Positions 1-11,500 of a stretch of DNA of 64,000 nucleotides are shown here, in pieces. Position 1 is the first letter of the stretch. Every line of letters starts with the position of its first letter. The stretch is from UTCHB3 sp964531325. GTDB lineage: Bacteria; Bacteroidota; Ignavibacteria; Ignavibacteriales; Ignavibacteriaceae. The position numbers and the translations under genes were made by a program. The DNA lies in assembly GCA_964531325.1 (NCBI GenBank), contig CAZHCW010000011.1:79597-143596 (forward strand), written 5' to 3'. The notes under the pieces are model-generated. The model was not told where the DNA came from and searched no databases. It saw only the letters and a program-made list of their open reading frames with translations.

Positions 1-2
1 CC

Positions 3-89
3 CACCCCACACTTTCCGAAACTGTTATGGAAGCCGCCGAAGTTTTCTTTGGCGAAAGCGTCCACCTCTACAGACCAAAGAAGAAGTAG
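3..89 (+). CDS. lpdA: Dihydrolipoamide dehydrogenase, C-terminal end only (partial)
   Basis: The window opens inside a reading frame that runs to a TAG at 87-89. The 28 visible residues begin HPTLSETVMEAAEVFFG, which matches the dimer-interface end of class I pyridine nucleotide-disulphide oxidoreductases of the lipoamide dehydrogenase type. In that family the H-P-T-L-S-E segment contains the histidine and glutamate that act as the acid/base pair of the partner subunit. The enzyme (E3) reoxidises dihydrolipoyl groups of 2-oxoacid dehydrogenases with NAD+. The rest of the gene lies outside the window, so identification rests on this short but characteristic segment; mercuric or glutathione reductase relatives have a different end. 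Confidence 0.75.
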   Translation, partial: HPTLSETVMEAAEVFFGESVHLYRPKKK

Positions 90-108
90 GGAGATTTTAA
101 GAGCTCCG

Positions 109-140
109 GTACTTCAGAACTTCAGAACCTCAGAGGTTCT
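109..140. repeat. 8-bp tandem array, unit GAACTTCA
   Basis: Four consecutive octamers: GTACTTCA, GAACTTCA, GAACCTCA and GAGGTTCT. It lies 20 bases after the lpdA stop. On the minus strand each of the first three units contains TGA. This is one of seven octamer arrays in the window. Apart from this array and the REP copies, nothing else is visible between 90 and 372. Confidence 0.7.
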
Positions 141-196
141 GTCAACTGAAGTTCCGGGGTTCATAACCTCGCAAATTATTGAGATTTAAATCGTGG

Positions 197-234
197 GGTG
201 AGGAGAGGTAATCGTCCCGAATGCCGTCTGCAGA
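197..234 (+). repeat. REP-like element, copy 1
   Basis: A direct copy of the REP unit also found at 283-326, sharing the core AGGTAATCGTCCCGA and the tail GCCGTCTGCAGA. One base differs in the small palindrome (CGAATG against CGATTG), which weakens the stem. It lies 139 bases upstream of the RAYT gene. Confidence 0.7.
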
Positions 235-282
235 GTGAAATTGAGAATCAAGGTGCCCGAATTGTAGACATATTTTACGATA

Positions 283-326
283 GAGTGAGGAGAGGTAATC
301 GTCCCGATTGCCGTCTGCAGAATCTC
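283..326 (+). repeat. REP-like element, copy 2 (left flank of RAYT)
   Basis: Contains the small palindrome AATCG-TCC-CGATT, which can fold into a 5-bp stem with a 3-base loop, preceded by a GAGG/GAGAGG stretch and followed by CCGTCTGCAGAATCTC. Bacterial REP units handled by RAYT proteins usually have a short hairpin with a nearby conserved tetranucleotide. An inverted copy of this unit at 869-910 flanks the transposase gene on its other side. Confidence 0.75.
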
Positions 327-372
327 ATGCTTCAATCAAAAAATTGTACAAAATTAACTTGACCAATATAAA

Positions 373-843
373 ATGAAATCCAACCTTAAATCAGTTGAAG
401 ATTTAATTGTCACCAAGCGAAGACTACCACACTACCAATCAACACTTTCTTATTATTTTATAACATCTCATTTTGCGAGGGGTGTTGATCTTTCTTCACA
501 GGAAAGGGATATCGTTTTTGACGCCATAAAATTCCTGGATGGTAAAAAGTACGATCTTATCTCCGCAGTAGTCATGCCTGATCACTTTCATTTATTACTG
601 CGACCGCTTCTAAAGGATGATTCCTCGGAGTACTTTTTGGCTGAAATAAATCATAGTTTGAAGAGTTACACTTCCCATCAATGTAAAAGAAAACTTTGGC
701 AACATGAGTCGTTTGACAGAACTGTCAGGGGAGATGACGATTTTGTGACTTTTGCGAGTTATATTCAAAACAACCATGTCAAGAAAGGGTTGATCAATGA
801 AAATGAAGTATACAAGTGGTATTATGTTTTTTTACGAGATTGA
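373..843 (+). CDS. REP-associated tyrosine transposase (RAYT, Y1 family)
   Basis: A 156-residue single-strand-DNA transposase of the IS200/IS605-like Y1 family. The HUH metal-binding motif is H-F-H at residues 71-73, within VVMPDHFHLLL. The candidate catalytic tyrosine is Tyr130 in the segment SYIQNNHVKKGL, which corresponds to the family's Y-I-H-x-N-P-V-K-x-G-L helix; the proline is replaced by His here. Length fits a compact RAYT. It sits between inverted copies of a REP-like palindrome (283-326 and 869-910), with a third copy at 197-234, which is the hallmark arrangement of RAYTs. RAYT proteins nick and mobilise REP units rather than forming classical insertion sequences. No strong ribosome binding site is seen before the ATG. 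Confidence 0.85.
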   Translation: MKSNLKSVEDLIVTKRRLPHYQSTLSYYFITSHFARGVDLSSQERDIVFDAIKFLDGKKYDLISAVVMPDHFHLLLRPLLKDDSSEYFLAEINHSLKSYTSHQCKRKLWQHESFDRTVRGDDDFVTFASYIQNNHVKKGLINENEVYKWYYVFLRD

Positions 844-868
844 TTATTTGATATAGTCACTGAAGTTC

Positions 869-910
869 GAGATTCTGCAGACGGCAATCGGGACGATTAC
901 CCGTCCTCAC
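869..910 (-). repeat. REP-like element, copy 3 (inverted, right flank of RAYT)
   Basis: Near-exact inverse of the 283-326 copy: it reads GAGATTCTGCAGACGGCAAT and continues through CGGGACGATTACC. The differences fall at the GAGAGG end (CCGTCC in place of CTCTCC). It starts 25 bases after the RAYT stop, so the gene is bracketed by inverted REPs. Confidence 0.75.
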
Positions 911-939
911 CCGACGAGTTCATTTTCTATAACTCAATC

Positions 940-987
940 TACTCAAGTACTTAAGTACTCATGTACTCAAGTACTCAACTACTCGAT
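940..987. repeat. 8-bp tandem array, unit TACTCAAG
   Basis: Six consecutive octamers: TACTCAAG, TACTTAAG, TACTCATG, TACTCAAG, TACTCAAC and TACTCGAT. It lies between the right REP copy and the aconitase gene. On the minus strand five units carry TGA and one TAA. It creates a spurious upstream extension of the aconitase frame from an ATG at 961. The remainder of 844-1050 is AT-rich with no other recognised feature. Confidence 0.8.
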
Positions 988-1050
988 TCCCTCACCCGTT
1001 TTAATTATATTTACAAATTGATTTATTTTAATTTTTTAATGAGGAATTCG

Positions 1051-3309
<2,259 letters not shown>

Positions 3310-3345
3310 TTAAAATGATATTTGGCGAACGGGGGATGGAGTGTG

Positions 3346-3403
3346 GTTTTCTGTTTGTGAAGGATGGTATGTATCATGCTATCCCTCACATTTCACAGAA
3401 GAC
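3346..3403 (+). terminator. Long imperfect hairpin after aconitase (possible terminator)
   Basis: An inverted repeat with arms GTGAAGGATGGTAT and ATGCTATCCCTCAC around a 5-base loop; the pairing continues outward through GTTTTCTG and CAGAAGAC with a few mismatches. It starts 37 bases after the aconitase stop. There is no clean T run after it, so it may be a weak terminator or an RNA-stability structure. Confidence 0.45.
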
Positions 3404-3466
3404 ATTTCTCCATTCTCCTGACCCAAATTGCCTGATTTGTTTTATGTATCTACCTGCTTCTAAAAT

Positions 3467-5548
3467 ATGAATTTCCTTTCTCCGGGTCTGTTGTTTGGGC
3501 TGTTGGCGGCTTCAATTCCGATATTGATACATCTGCTCAATTTACGGAAACTCAAAAAGATTGATTTCTCCACACTTCATTTCCTCAAACTTATTGAAAA
3601 GCAAAAGGTAAGACGGGTAAAGCTTATTCAATGGTTATTGATGGCTTTACGCGTGATGATAGTTGCGATGCTTGTGTTGGGATTTTCCCGCCCTGTTGTT
3701 CAGGATGTTCGTATTCCCGGGTTTACTTCTGCCTCAAAAACTACAGCAGTGATTGTAGTGGATGACAGTTTTAGTATGGAAGTGGTTGATGGACGGGGTT
3801 CCTGGTTCAATCAAATGAAAAACGGTGTAAATTTGATCCTTTCAGGGCTAAAGGAAGGTGACGATGTCTCAGTTGTTTTCACTTCCGGAAGTTACTCTGA
3901 ACTTGCTTCCCCCTCCTCGGATTTTTTAAACCTGAAAAAATTAATCTCTCAAATTGAACCCGGTTTTCAAACCGGAATGCTTAACAGTGCCATATTAAAA
4001 GCTGCATCCATTATCGGTGAGTCAGACAATTTGAACAAAGAACTTTATATATTTTCTGATTTTCAAAAAAGTACCCTCGGGAATGAACGGGAGTTCACTG
4101 ATGTATCGGCACTTTTAGACTCGAGAGTAAAGACCCGTCTTTTTTATTTTAATTCCAAAGAAGTTGTAAATTCTGCTGTTACAGCCGTAAAAGTAAATAA
4201 TCAGATTTTTGAACCGGGGAAAGATATCTCAGTTACCGCCACAATCAGGAATTATTCAGAAGATGACATCAACAATGGCCTGGTTTCTCTATTTGTGAAT
4301 GGAGAGAGAGGAGCCCAAAAAAGTTATAACCTCGCTTCCGGGAAGATAACAGATGTTACCCTTTCAGCAAGAGTTGATAAACCGGGATTTTCTGAGATCA
4401 GAGTTGAAATTGATGAAGATGATCTTAAAGCTGATAATTCAAGGTTTGCTTCCATTTATCTACCGTATGAATTTAAAGTGGTATTATTAGGGAAAGCATC
4501 AGATTTAAAATTTATTAACGCAGCAATTGAAGCCGGCTCATTTGCAGGAAATATGCAGATAATCAGAAAAGAGATTTCGCAAACCGGCTCCCTCGACTTT
4601 GGTGATGTAAACATGGTGATTGCTGCAGGTTCAGGGATTGGCGGAGATTTAAGTAAGTTAAAAGAGTATGTAAAACAGGGTGGGGGCATTATGCTTTTCC
4701 CCGGAGAGAATACCACACTTGCCGAATATTCATCCCTTCTTTCAGCTTTTGGTGTGGTTGCTCCACAGGAGATGAAAAAGGACGCAAAGGCATTACCGGG
4801 GAAATTTACTTCGATAAGATTTGAACACCCGTTGCTCAGAGAGATATTCCAAACGCAATACGGCAATTCGGTTGAGTCCCCGGAACTTTTTACATATTTC
4901 AGGATTCCTTCCGGGAGTGGAACAGACATCATCTCACTCTCCGATGGTGGATCATTTTTGAAAGAGACAAGATTTGGAAAAGGAAAGGTGATTACATCTG
5001 CGGTTGCTGCAGTAATTCCTGCCGGAAACTTCCCCGTGATACCAGTTTTTGCCCCACTTATTTACAGATCTCTCTTTTATCTTGCATCTCAGGAGCCTGC
5101 AGGAGAAGAATCACTTACAGGAGAACAAATTTTTATCCCCGGTAAAAAAACAGGTGGTGGAAGTATCGAGCTGGTGGCACCCGGAGAGGCCGGATATGTG
5201 CTTCAAACATCCCCCAACAATGGAGGTGTTCTCTTCGATAAAACTGTGAGACCGGGCGTTTATAAATTTACGAGGGATGGGAAAGAGATCGACTTTGTAC
5301 CCGTAAACCTTGATACAGTTGAGTCAAATTCAACACAATTAAATTCAAGAGAAATTGAAAACTATTTTCAAACAATCAAAATAAAAAACGAACCGGAGTT
5401 CTTTGATCCCGCCGAAAATTTTATACAAAAAATTTATGAATCAAGAGTGGGGTCGGAATTATGGAAGTTGTTTATTATTATTGCAATTGGTTTAATTGCA
5501 GTGGAAATGTTTGTGACAAGGGTGAAGAAGAATGATGTTGCAAAATAA
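3467..5548 (+). CDS. BatA-domain / von Willebrand factor A-domain membrane protein
   Basis: A 693-residue membrane protein. The N-terminus (MNFLSPGLLFGLLAASIPIL, then a second hydrophobic segment at about 55-72) matches the aerotolerance-regulator N-terminal (BatA) domain, which has two membrane segments joined by a basic loop. A von Willebrand type A domain follows with a MIDAS-like D-x-S-x-S at residues 99-103 (VVDDSFSM). The middle holds beta-rich and glutamine-amidotransferase-like segments, and a last membrane helix lies near 665-685 before a basic tail. In Bacteroidota such proteins are encoded with MoxR ATPases and take part in envelope stress, but no MoxR gene is next to it here. No clear Shine-Dalgarno sequence precedes the ATG. 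Exact role unknown. Confidence 0.8.
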   Translation: MNFLSPGLLFGLLAASIPILIHLLNLRKLKKIDFSTLHFLKLIEKQKVRRVKLIQWLLMALRVMIVAMLVLGFSRPVVQDVRIPGFTSASKTTAVIVVDDSFSMEVVDGRGSWFNQMKNGVNLILSGLKEGDDVSVVFTSGSYSELASPSSDFLNLKKLISQIEPGFQTGMLNSAILKAASIIGESDNLNKELYIFSDFQKSTLGNEREFTDVSALLDSRVKTRLFYFNSKEVVNSAVTAVKVNNQIFEPGKDISVTATIRNYSEDDINNGLVSLFVNGERGAQKSYNLASGKITDVTLSARVDKPGFSEIRVEIDEDDLKADNSRFASIYLPYEFKVVLLGKASDLKFINAAIEAGSFAGNMQIIRKEISQTGSLDFGDVNMVIAAGSGIGGDLSKLKEYVKQGGGIMLFPGENTTLAEYSSLLSAFGVVAPQEMKKDAKALPGKFTSIRFEHPLLREIFQTQYGNSVESPELFTYFRIPSGSGTDIISLSDGGSFLKETRFGKGKVITSAVAAVIPAGNFPVIPVFAPLIYRSLFYLASQEPAGEESLTGEQIFIPGKKTGGGSIELVAPGEAGYVLQTSPNNGGVLFDKTVRPGVYKFTRDGKEIDFVPVNLDTVESNSTQLNSREIENYFQTIKIKNEPEFFDPAENFIQKIYESRVGSELWKLFIIIAIGLIAVEMFVTRVKKNDVAK

Positions 5549-5642
5549 CGATAGACCAGGCATGTTTACTCCATGTCTAATATTTGTCTAATATATAGTT
5601 GGACAATCATTAAAATATGATGTAAACCTGTGAAAATATGTT

Positions 5643-5671
5643 TTGATTTTTTGCTAAAAATGGGATATTTT
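5643..5671 (+). promoter_or_regulatory. Possible promoter for the TonB receptor cluster
   Basis: TTGATT and TATTTT are separated by 17 bases and lie about 60 bases before the receptor start. Inference from spacing and sequence only; such hexamers occur by chance in AT-rich DNA. Apart from this, 5549-5733 shows nothing distinct. Confidence 0.25.
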
Positions 5672-5733
5672 TATGATGCGAAATTTTAGGTAATGATTTA
5701 TTAACAAACGAAGAGAGATAATCGGAGGCCTTA

Positions 5734-8511
5734 ATGAGGATAAAACTGTTACTGTGTGCCTTATTTGTTTCCTTTATGCTTCTGTCCCCACAGGTTTTAG
5801 GCCAGGCCGGTAAAATTTCCGGGCGGGTTTTAGACTCACAGACAAAGGAGCCACTCCCATTTGCGAATGTGGTTATAATGGGTACCAATCTTGGTGCTGC
5901 CACAAATTTGGATGGCGAATATATTATTATAAATGTTCCTCCGGGAACATACAAAATCCGTGCTTCGATGACCGGATACAACAATTATACTGTAGAAAAT
6001 ATCACAGTGGCTACGGGTCTAACCACCTCTCTCGATTTTGCGATTGTCCCTGCTTCGTTTCAGACTGAAGAGGTTGTCGTAATTGCTGAAAAGCCTCTTA
6101 TTAATAAAGATATTACTGCATCAACTTCTGTTATCGGAGATGAACTGATCTCTGAACTTCCGGTCACCGACATTTCTGATGTACTTCAGTTACAGGCAGG
6201 TATTGTTGTTGGTGGTGGTGGTGAACTTCACATGCGTGGAGGCAGGGGTGGTCAGGTTGTATATCAGGTTGACGGTGTTCCGGTTACCGATGCTTACGAT
6301 AACAGTAATGTAGTTGATGTTGGAACAAATTCAGTAAAAGAGCTTCAGGTTATCTCCGGTGCTTTTAATGCTGAATATGGTCAGGCAATGTCGGGTATCG
6401 TTAACATCGTTACAAAAGATGGTAACAACGATTATACAGGATCACTTTCGTTTTATGGTGGCGATTATCTCTCCACAAACAAAGATGTTTTTTGGAATAT
6501 CGAAAAAATTAACCCGATTGCTGTCCGTAATATTGATGGTAGCATTAGTGGAGCGATAGTCAGAGATAAACTCTTTTTCTTTGCAAATGGAAGATACTAT
6601 TATAATGAAGGATACTTTTACGGGAAAAGAACTTTCTTAACATCCGATATTTCAAGAGAGAACAGTGCAAACGCCAACTACAATCTTGTAGATGGTACTG
6701 ACTCTTTGTTAACCCCGCTTGCAGGTCCGCGTGGTGACGGAGCGATGGTTCCGACCAATGAAAATACCCGTTATTTTGCACAAGGCAAGTTGACATATAG
6801 AATGTTTAGTGCGTTTACGGTAAGGTATAGTTATCTGTTTGACAAGCAGGACTATTTTGACGGTGCTCCAAGGTTGACACCTGACAATAAGTTGCAAAGA
6901 TTCAGACAAGGTATCAGCAATACTCTTAGTATTAACCATGCACTTTCAAACTCCTCGTTTTATACATTAAACCTCTCCTATTTCTTCAAAGATTACAGAC
7001 ACTATTTATACGAAGACATTTACACAGGAAATGCTGCCAGGCCAACTCTTTATGTTGACAACAGGCTGAAGCAAAATCCTCCATACAGCTTCGATATCGG
7101 TGGAACTGATAATAACAGATTTGTAAGAAACACAGGAACATACTCAGTAAAATTGGACTGGGAGACTCAGTTTAATCAGCAGATCAGTGTTAAGTTTGGT
7201 GCTGATATAAAACAACACCGCATTTACTTCGAGAACATTAATCTCGTTCCGATGACTGTAAACGGTGTTGATGTTAAACCTTACAATGTAATTACTCCAC
7301 CTGAGTCTTCAACCGACCACGATACATATACAAGAAAACCTCAAGAATTTTCAGGTTATGTTCAATCGAAGTTTGAAGCTTTTAACCTCATATTCAATGC
7401 AGGTTTCAGAGTTGATGTTTTTAACCCTGATGGTAGAATTCTTTCAGACCCTACAGATCCTGATATAAGGAAACCTGTTAAGCCGGCAAACAGAGCAAAA
7501 ACATACGAAGAAAGATTAACCTACTGGTATAAAGATGCTTCGTGGAAAACTCAGATAAGCCCAAGGCTTGGAATTGCATTCCCTATTACCGCAAGAGGAG
7601 TCATCCACTTCTCATACGGTCATTTCTTCCAGCTTCCAAGTTATGAATTGCTCTACAGCAATCCTGATTTTGAAGTTCTTGATGGATCCGGTAATGTGGC
7701 TCTTTTTGGAAATGCCGACTTGCAACCACAGAAGACTGTTAAAGGAGAGATTGGTCTCCAGCAACAATTGTCTGATGATATGGCAATCGACATAACAATG
7801 TTTTTTGAAGATTTTAGAGATCTTACCGGTACACAAACCGATCAGATTTCGATCTTTGGAACACAGTCAACCTATAGTCAGTATGCCAACTCCGATTTTG
7901 GATTCTCAAAAGGATTCATAATTAAATTTGAAAAGAGATTTGGTGGCGGACTTTCCGTTAATATGGATTATACATTCTCAGTAACCAAAGGTAACTCATC
8001 AAATCCTGCGGATGCAAGAAATGCGATCCTTGGTGGTGCAGCTCCTGAAACTTACATTGCTCCACTCGATTGGGATCAATCACATACCTTCAACCTCGCT
8101 GTAAGTTATTCAGTGCCGAGTGATTTTGGTATTTCGTTGATAGCCAACTATTTCACAGGTCAGCCTTACACTCCTGCTGTTAATAAAAACACCAGAGTAA
8201 CACAAAATGCTTTCCCAAGAAACAGTGATTACAAGAACGACATCTTTAATGTTGATCTTAGAGCATACAAAGAATTCGAGATCTTCGATCAGAAGATTAC
8301 CGCATTCTTGAGAGTATTTAACCTGTTGGATCTTGATAATCCCCGCGGATTATACTCCGATACAGGCGATCCATACTTTACATTCGGGCTGCTTGAAGCC
8401 AGAAAAGTTAACCCCAGATTGTATTATAATACACTGGAAGAACTGTACTTAAATCCGGGCTTCTTCTCCGAACCAAGAAGAGTTGAACTCGGTTTATCGT
8501 ATAACTTTTAA
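5734..8511 (+). CDS. TonB-dependent receptor with N-terminal carboxypeptidase-regulatory-like domain
   Basis: A 925-residue outer-membrane receptor. A signal peptide (MRIKLLLCALFVSFMLLSP..., cut near residue 23) is followed by a carboxypeptidase-D regulatory-like beta sandwich (about 25-110, GKISGRVLDSQTKEPLPFAN). A TonB plug comes next (about 120-240, with the glycine-rich GGGGELHMRGGRGGQVVY and VDGVPVTDAYDNSN), then a beta barrel ending in LGLSYNF with the terminal aromatic residue typical of outer-membrane barrels. GGAGG lies close upstream of the ATG. The stop abuts the next gene of a co-directional set with a secreted protein, a PorV-like protein and a T9SS-tailed protein, suggesting a surface uptake or assembly complex. 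Substrate cannot be read from the sequence. Confidence 0.93.
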   Translation: MRIKLLLCALFVSFMLLSPQVLGQAGKISGRVLDSQTKEPLPFANVVIMGTNLGAATNLDGEYIIINVPPGTYKIRASMTGYNNYTVENITVATGLTTSLDFAIVPASFQTEEVVVIAEKPLINKDITASTSVIGDELISELPVTDISDVLQLQAGIVVGGGGELHMRGGRGGQVVYQVDGVPVTDAYDNSNVVDVGTNSVKELQVISGAFNAEYGQAMSGIVNIVTKDGNNDYTGSLSFYGGDYLSTNKDVFWNIEKINPIAVRNIDGSISGAIVRDKLFFFANGRYYYNEGYFYGKRTFLTSDISRENSANANYNLVDGTDSLLTPLAGPRGDGAMVPTNENTRYFAQGKLTYRMFSAFTVRYSYLFDKQDYFDGAPRLTPDNKLQRFRQGISNTLSINHALSNSSFYTLNLSYFFKDYRHYLYEDIYTGNAARPTLYVDNRLKQNPPYSFDIGGTDNNRFVRNTGTYSVKLDWETQFNQQISVKFGADIKQHRIYFENINLVPMTVNGVDVKPYNVITPPESSTDHDTYTRKPQEFSGYVQSKFEAFNLIFNAGFRVDVFNPDGRILSDPTDPDIRKPVKPANRAKTYEERLTYWYKDASWKTQISPRLGIAFPITARGVIHFSYGHFFQLPSYELLYSNPDFEVLDGSGNVALFGNADLQPQKTVKGEIGLQQQLSDDMAIDITMFFEDFRDLTGTQTDQISIFGTQSTYSQYANSDFGFSKGFIIKFEKRFGGGLSVNMDYTFSVTKGNSSNPADARNAILGGAAPETYIAPLDWDQSHTFNLAVSYSVPSDFGISLIANYFTGQPYTPAVNKNTRVTQNAFPRNSDYKNDIFNVDLRAYKEFEIFDQKITAFLRVFNLLDLDNPRGLYSDTGDPYFTFGLLEARKVNPRLYYNTLEELYLNPGFFSEPRRVELGLSYNF

Positions 8512-8525
8512 TGCAGGTTGAGTCT

Positions 8526-11500
8526 ATGAATAAATTTATGATATATATCTCGTTATTGCTTCTTATCGTTTTTGCCAACGAAGCATTAGCTCAACGCGGC
8601 GACCCGAACCTGAGAAGGATCGGATATCATACGGGAAACCGTATAGGTATCTCTTTCTACAATGACGGGCAGATCTCCGGATTCAACACGGGTGTTGATA
8701 TCAGAGGTGAGTGGCCGCTTGGATCCGGCGAAAACTATATTGGAGATTGTATCCCCCTTATTGGTGTTGAATTCACCAACATACTCGGGGAAATTAAACA
8801 TTCGGTTTGTATCTCAAGAGGTCCAAGAAATAACCAACTATATGAGAGACACCCACTTTACAACTACTTTTGGGGTTGGAACCCGCTGCCGGGATATTTA
8901 AACCCTGCTTCAGAATCAGTTGCAATGTCACATTTACCTGATTCATGGCCCATTGGTGGATGGAAAGATCAGCCAACATGGGTTGATCCAAACACAGGGA
9001 AAACCCAGTGGAATGGCTATTTTGGTCGTGGAATTATCCAGGCTGACCAGGAAAGTTATTATTGGGCTGATGACAATCAGGATGACGAATTTAACGGTAA
9101 CTTTTTACCTGATTCAAGAGACACTTCCAGAAAAGGAATGGGTCTTACGATGGGGGTTAGAGGCTTCCAATGGTCAAGTTTTCTTGCTGCCAACAGTATC
9201 TTCTGGCTTTATGACATAAAGAACGAAGGCACAACCATCTTTAGAAAAGCTGATTTTGGTACCGTGGTGGGTACTCTCGCCGGTGGTGATGGTGACAGTC
9301 AGGATGATCTTGGATCATTTGATGTTAATAATTCGATCACCTATTCATGGGATAGTGATGGTTCGGGTAATAAAGGTCAAAAGGTTGGTTATGTAGGATA
9401 TGCATTCCTTGAATCACCGGGTAACCCTTATGATGGCATTGATAACGATGACGACAGTGGTGATCCTAATGCTCCGAGATTCGTTCAGACCTCTTTTGAT
9501 TCCGTGACCTATCTTCCCGGTTCAGTGATGGTTTTAATTGATGCAAACACTTATGCAAGAACTCAATATACGGTTCAAGCCGGTGACAACACTGTAACAA
9601 GTCTGGGAAAAACCACTACCTTTACACCGGGAGTTACTTATTTCCGTGAAGGACACATCAAAGAGATCATCAATGGTGTGGCTACTCCTGATTCATCATC
9701 AAACGATGGTGTTGATAATGATTTCGACGGTCTTATCGATGAAAACCAGGCGATCCATTTTGAGACAAGAAAACTTAAAAATCTTCCCGGTCTTAAACAT
9801 AAAGACTTTAGGACAGGTCTCGCGGTTAATGCACCACTTATCGACGAAAAAAGAGATAATGATGCCGGTGTGATGACTTCTTCTTTTATAAAGATGAGTG
9901 ATGGAACTGTCGTTTTGATGAGTCACTGGTCTGGTGATGAAAATGCCAACTGGGTTGCAACCGACATAGCAACCGGTGACATCAGAGATGATGTTGGTGG
10001 TGATGGTGTTGGTCCTTTTGATGAAGGTTATATTGGTCCCGACGCTGATGGAACTGAAGGAAACGGAAGGCCTGATCAGGGAGAACCAAACTTCGGAAAA
10101 GTTGATCCTGATGAATCAGATCAGATTGGTCTGACATCATTTAACTTTTTTGAACAGGCATCTTCACCTGACATGACTCAGGATGAGATTCTTTGGAACA
10201 GAATGTATCCCGGAAGATTTGATGTAATTCCACCCAATCCACAGGATGGTGATTTTATATATGCTTCGGGTTATTTCCCGTTGGCTCCAAATATTACAGA
10301 GAGATTTTCAGTTTCGCTTCTATTTGGACAGGATTATGCAGATGTGGTTCGTCAGAAAAATGTTGTTCAGCAGATTTACAATGCCGGCTACAAATTCCCG
10401 CAGCCACCAAGAAAACCAAAGATTAACATCACACAGGATGACGGTAAGGTTATACTTTACTGGGATCCAAGACCTGTCGAAAACTCGATCGATTTTATGT
10501 CTAAATTGAAAGATTTTGAAGGTTATAAAATTTATCGTGCAACTGATGCAGGATTTATCGATGCAAGAACCATCACCAATGCCTATGGCGTTTTGTTTTT
10601 CAATAAACCGTTGAGACAATTCGACATCAAGGGAAATGGTGTTAAAGGATTCTTTTATCCACAACCTGATCTTCTTGAACAACTTGGTGGTATCACCTAT
10701 TATCTTGGTGATGATACAACAGGATTAACTAACAGATTCATCGATTCTTCTGCAGTAAAAGGTCAGACCTATTATTATGCTGTTGCAGCTTATGATAAAG
10801 GTGATGCTTCTAAGAATATCTTCCCGAGTGAAAACTCGACCTTTATTTTCCGCTCTAACACTGGTGAGATTATATCCGATGACAACACCGGATATATTAC
10901 TCCCGGTGCAAGACCAATCGGTTATGTTGATGCAAGTCTTGAATCACTTACAGCCGAAACCACTCCGAGAGGAACCGGAAAAGTAATGGTTGAAGTTATT
11001 GATCAATCAGCTATTAATCCTAAAAACACTTATCGTGTTGTTTTTGCTGATACTTCACTCCAGAGATACACTGAATCATGGTCACTTGTAAATATAACAA
11101 CAGGTGATACTGTTGTTAAAAAAGCAACTATATTTGGTGGGTCCACTCCTGTTGTGGATGGATTCAGGCTTCAGATTGCAAATGATGAAATTATCAAACT
11201 TGATACAAACAAAACTGGCTGGTACATCAACGCTCAGGATACAATGCCTGTTGCTGGTGCTTTAGGTTCGGCAGAGTATCCGGAATTCACATTCGAGACT
11301 TTATTTATCGTGCTTAGTAATACTACTAACAAGGGGATTGTCTGGGCTGATGACTATTATCTCGAATTCAGTCCTGACAGTTCTTATGGTCGATCAGTTG
11401 CAGATACCCTTAGACCTCCAACACCTTCTAATAGAATACCGGCGAGAAATGCTAATTTCAAGGTAAAAAGAGTGGTTGATGGGTCAGAAGTACCATTCGT

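Noticed and set aside
961..1050. Upstream extension of the aconitase frame from the ATG at 961
   Set aside because: The extra 30 residues are translated from an octamer repeat and AT-rich leader; the ATG at 1051 has GAGG at the right distance and matches the family start.
5573..5600. GTCTAATATTT/GTCTAATATAT direct repeat as an operator
   Set aside because: Only two short AT-rich copies with no palindrome; too weak to call.
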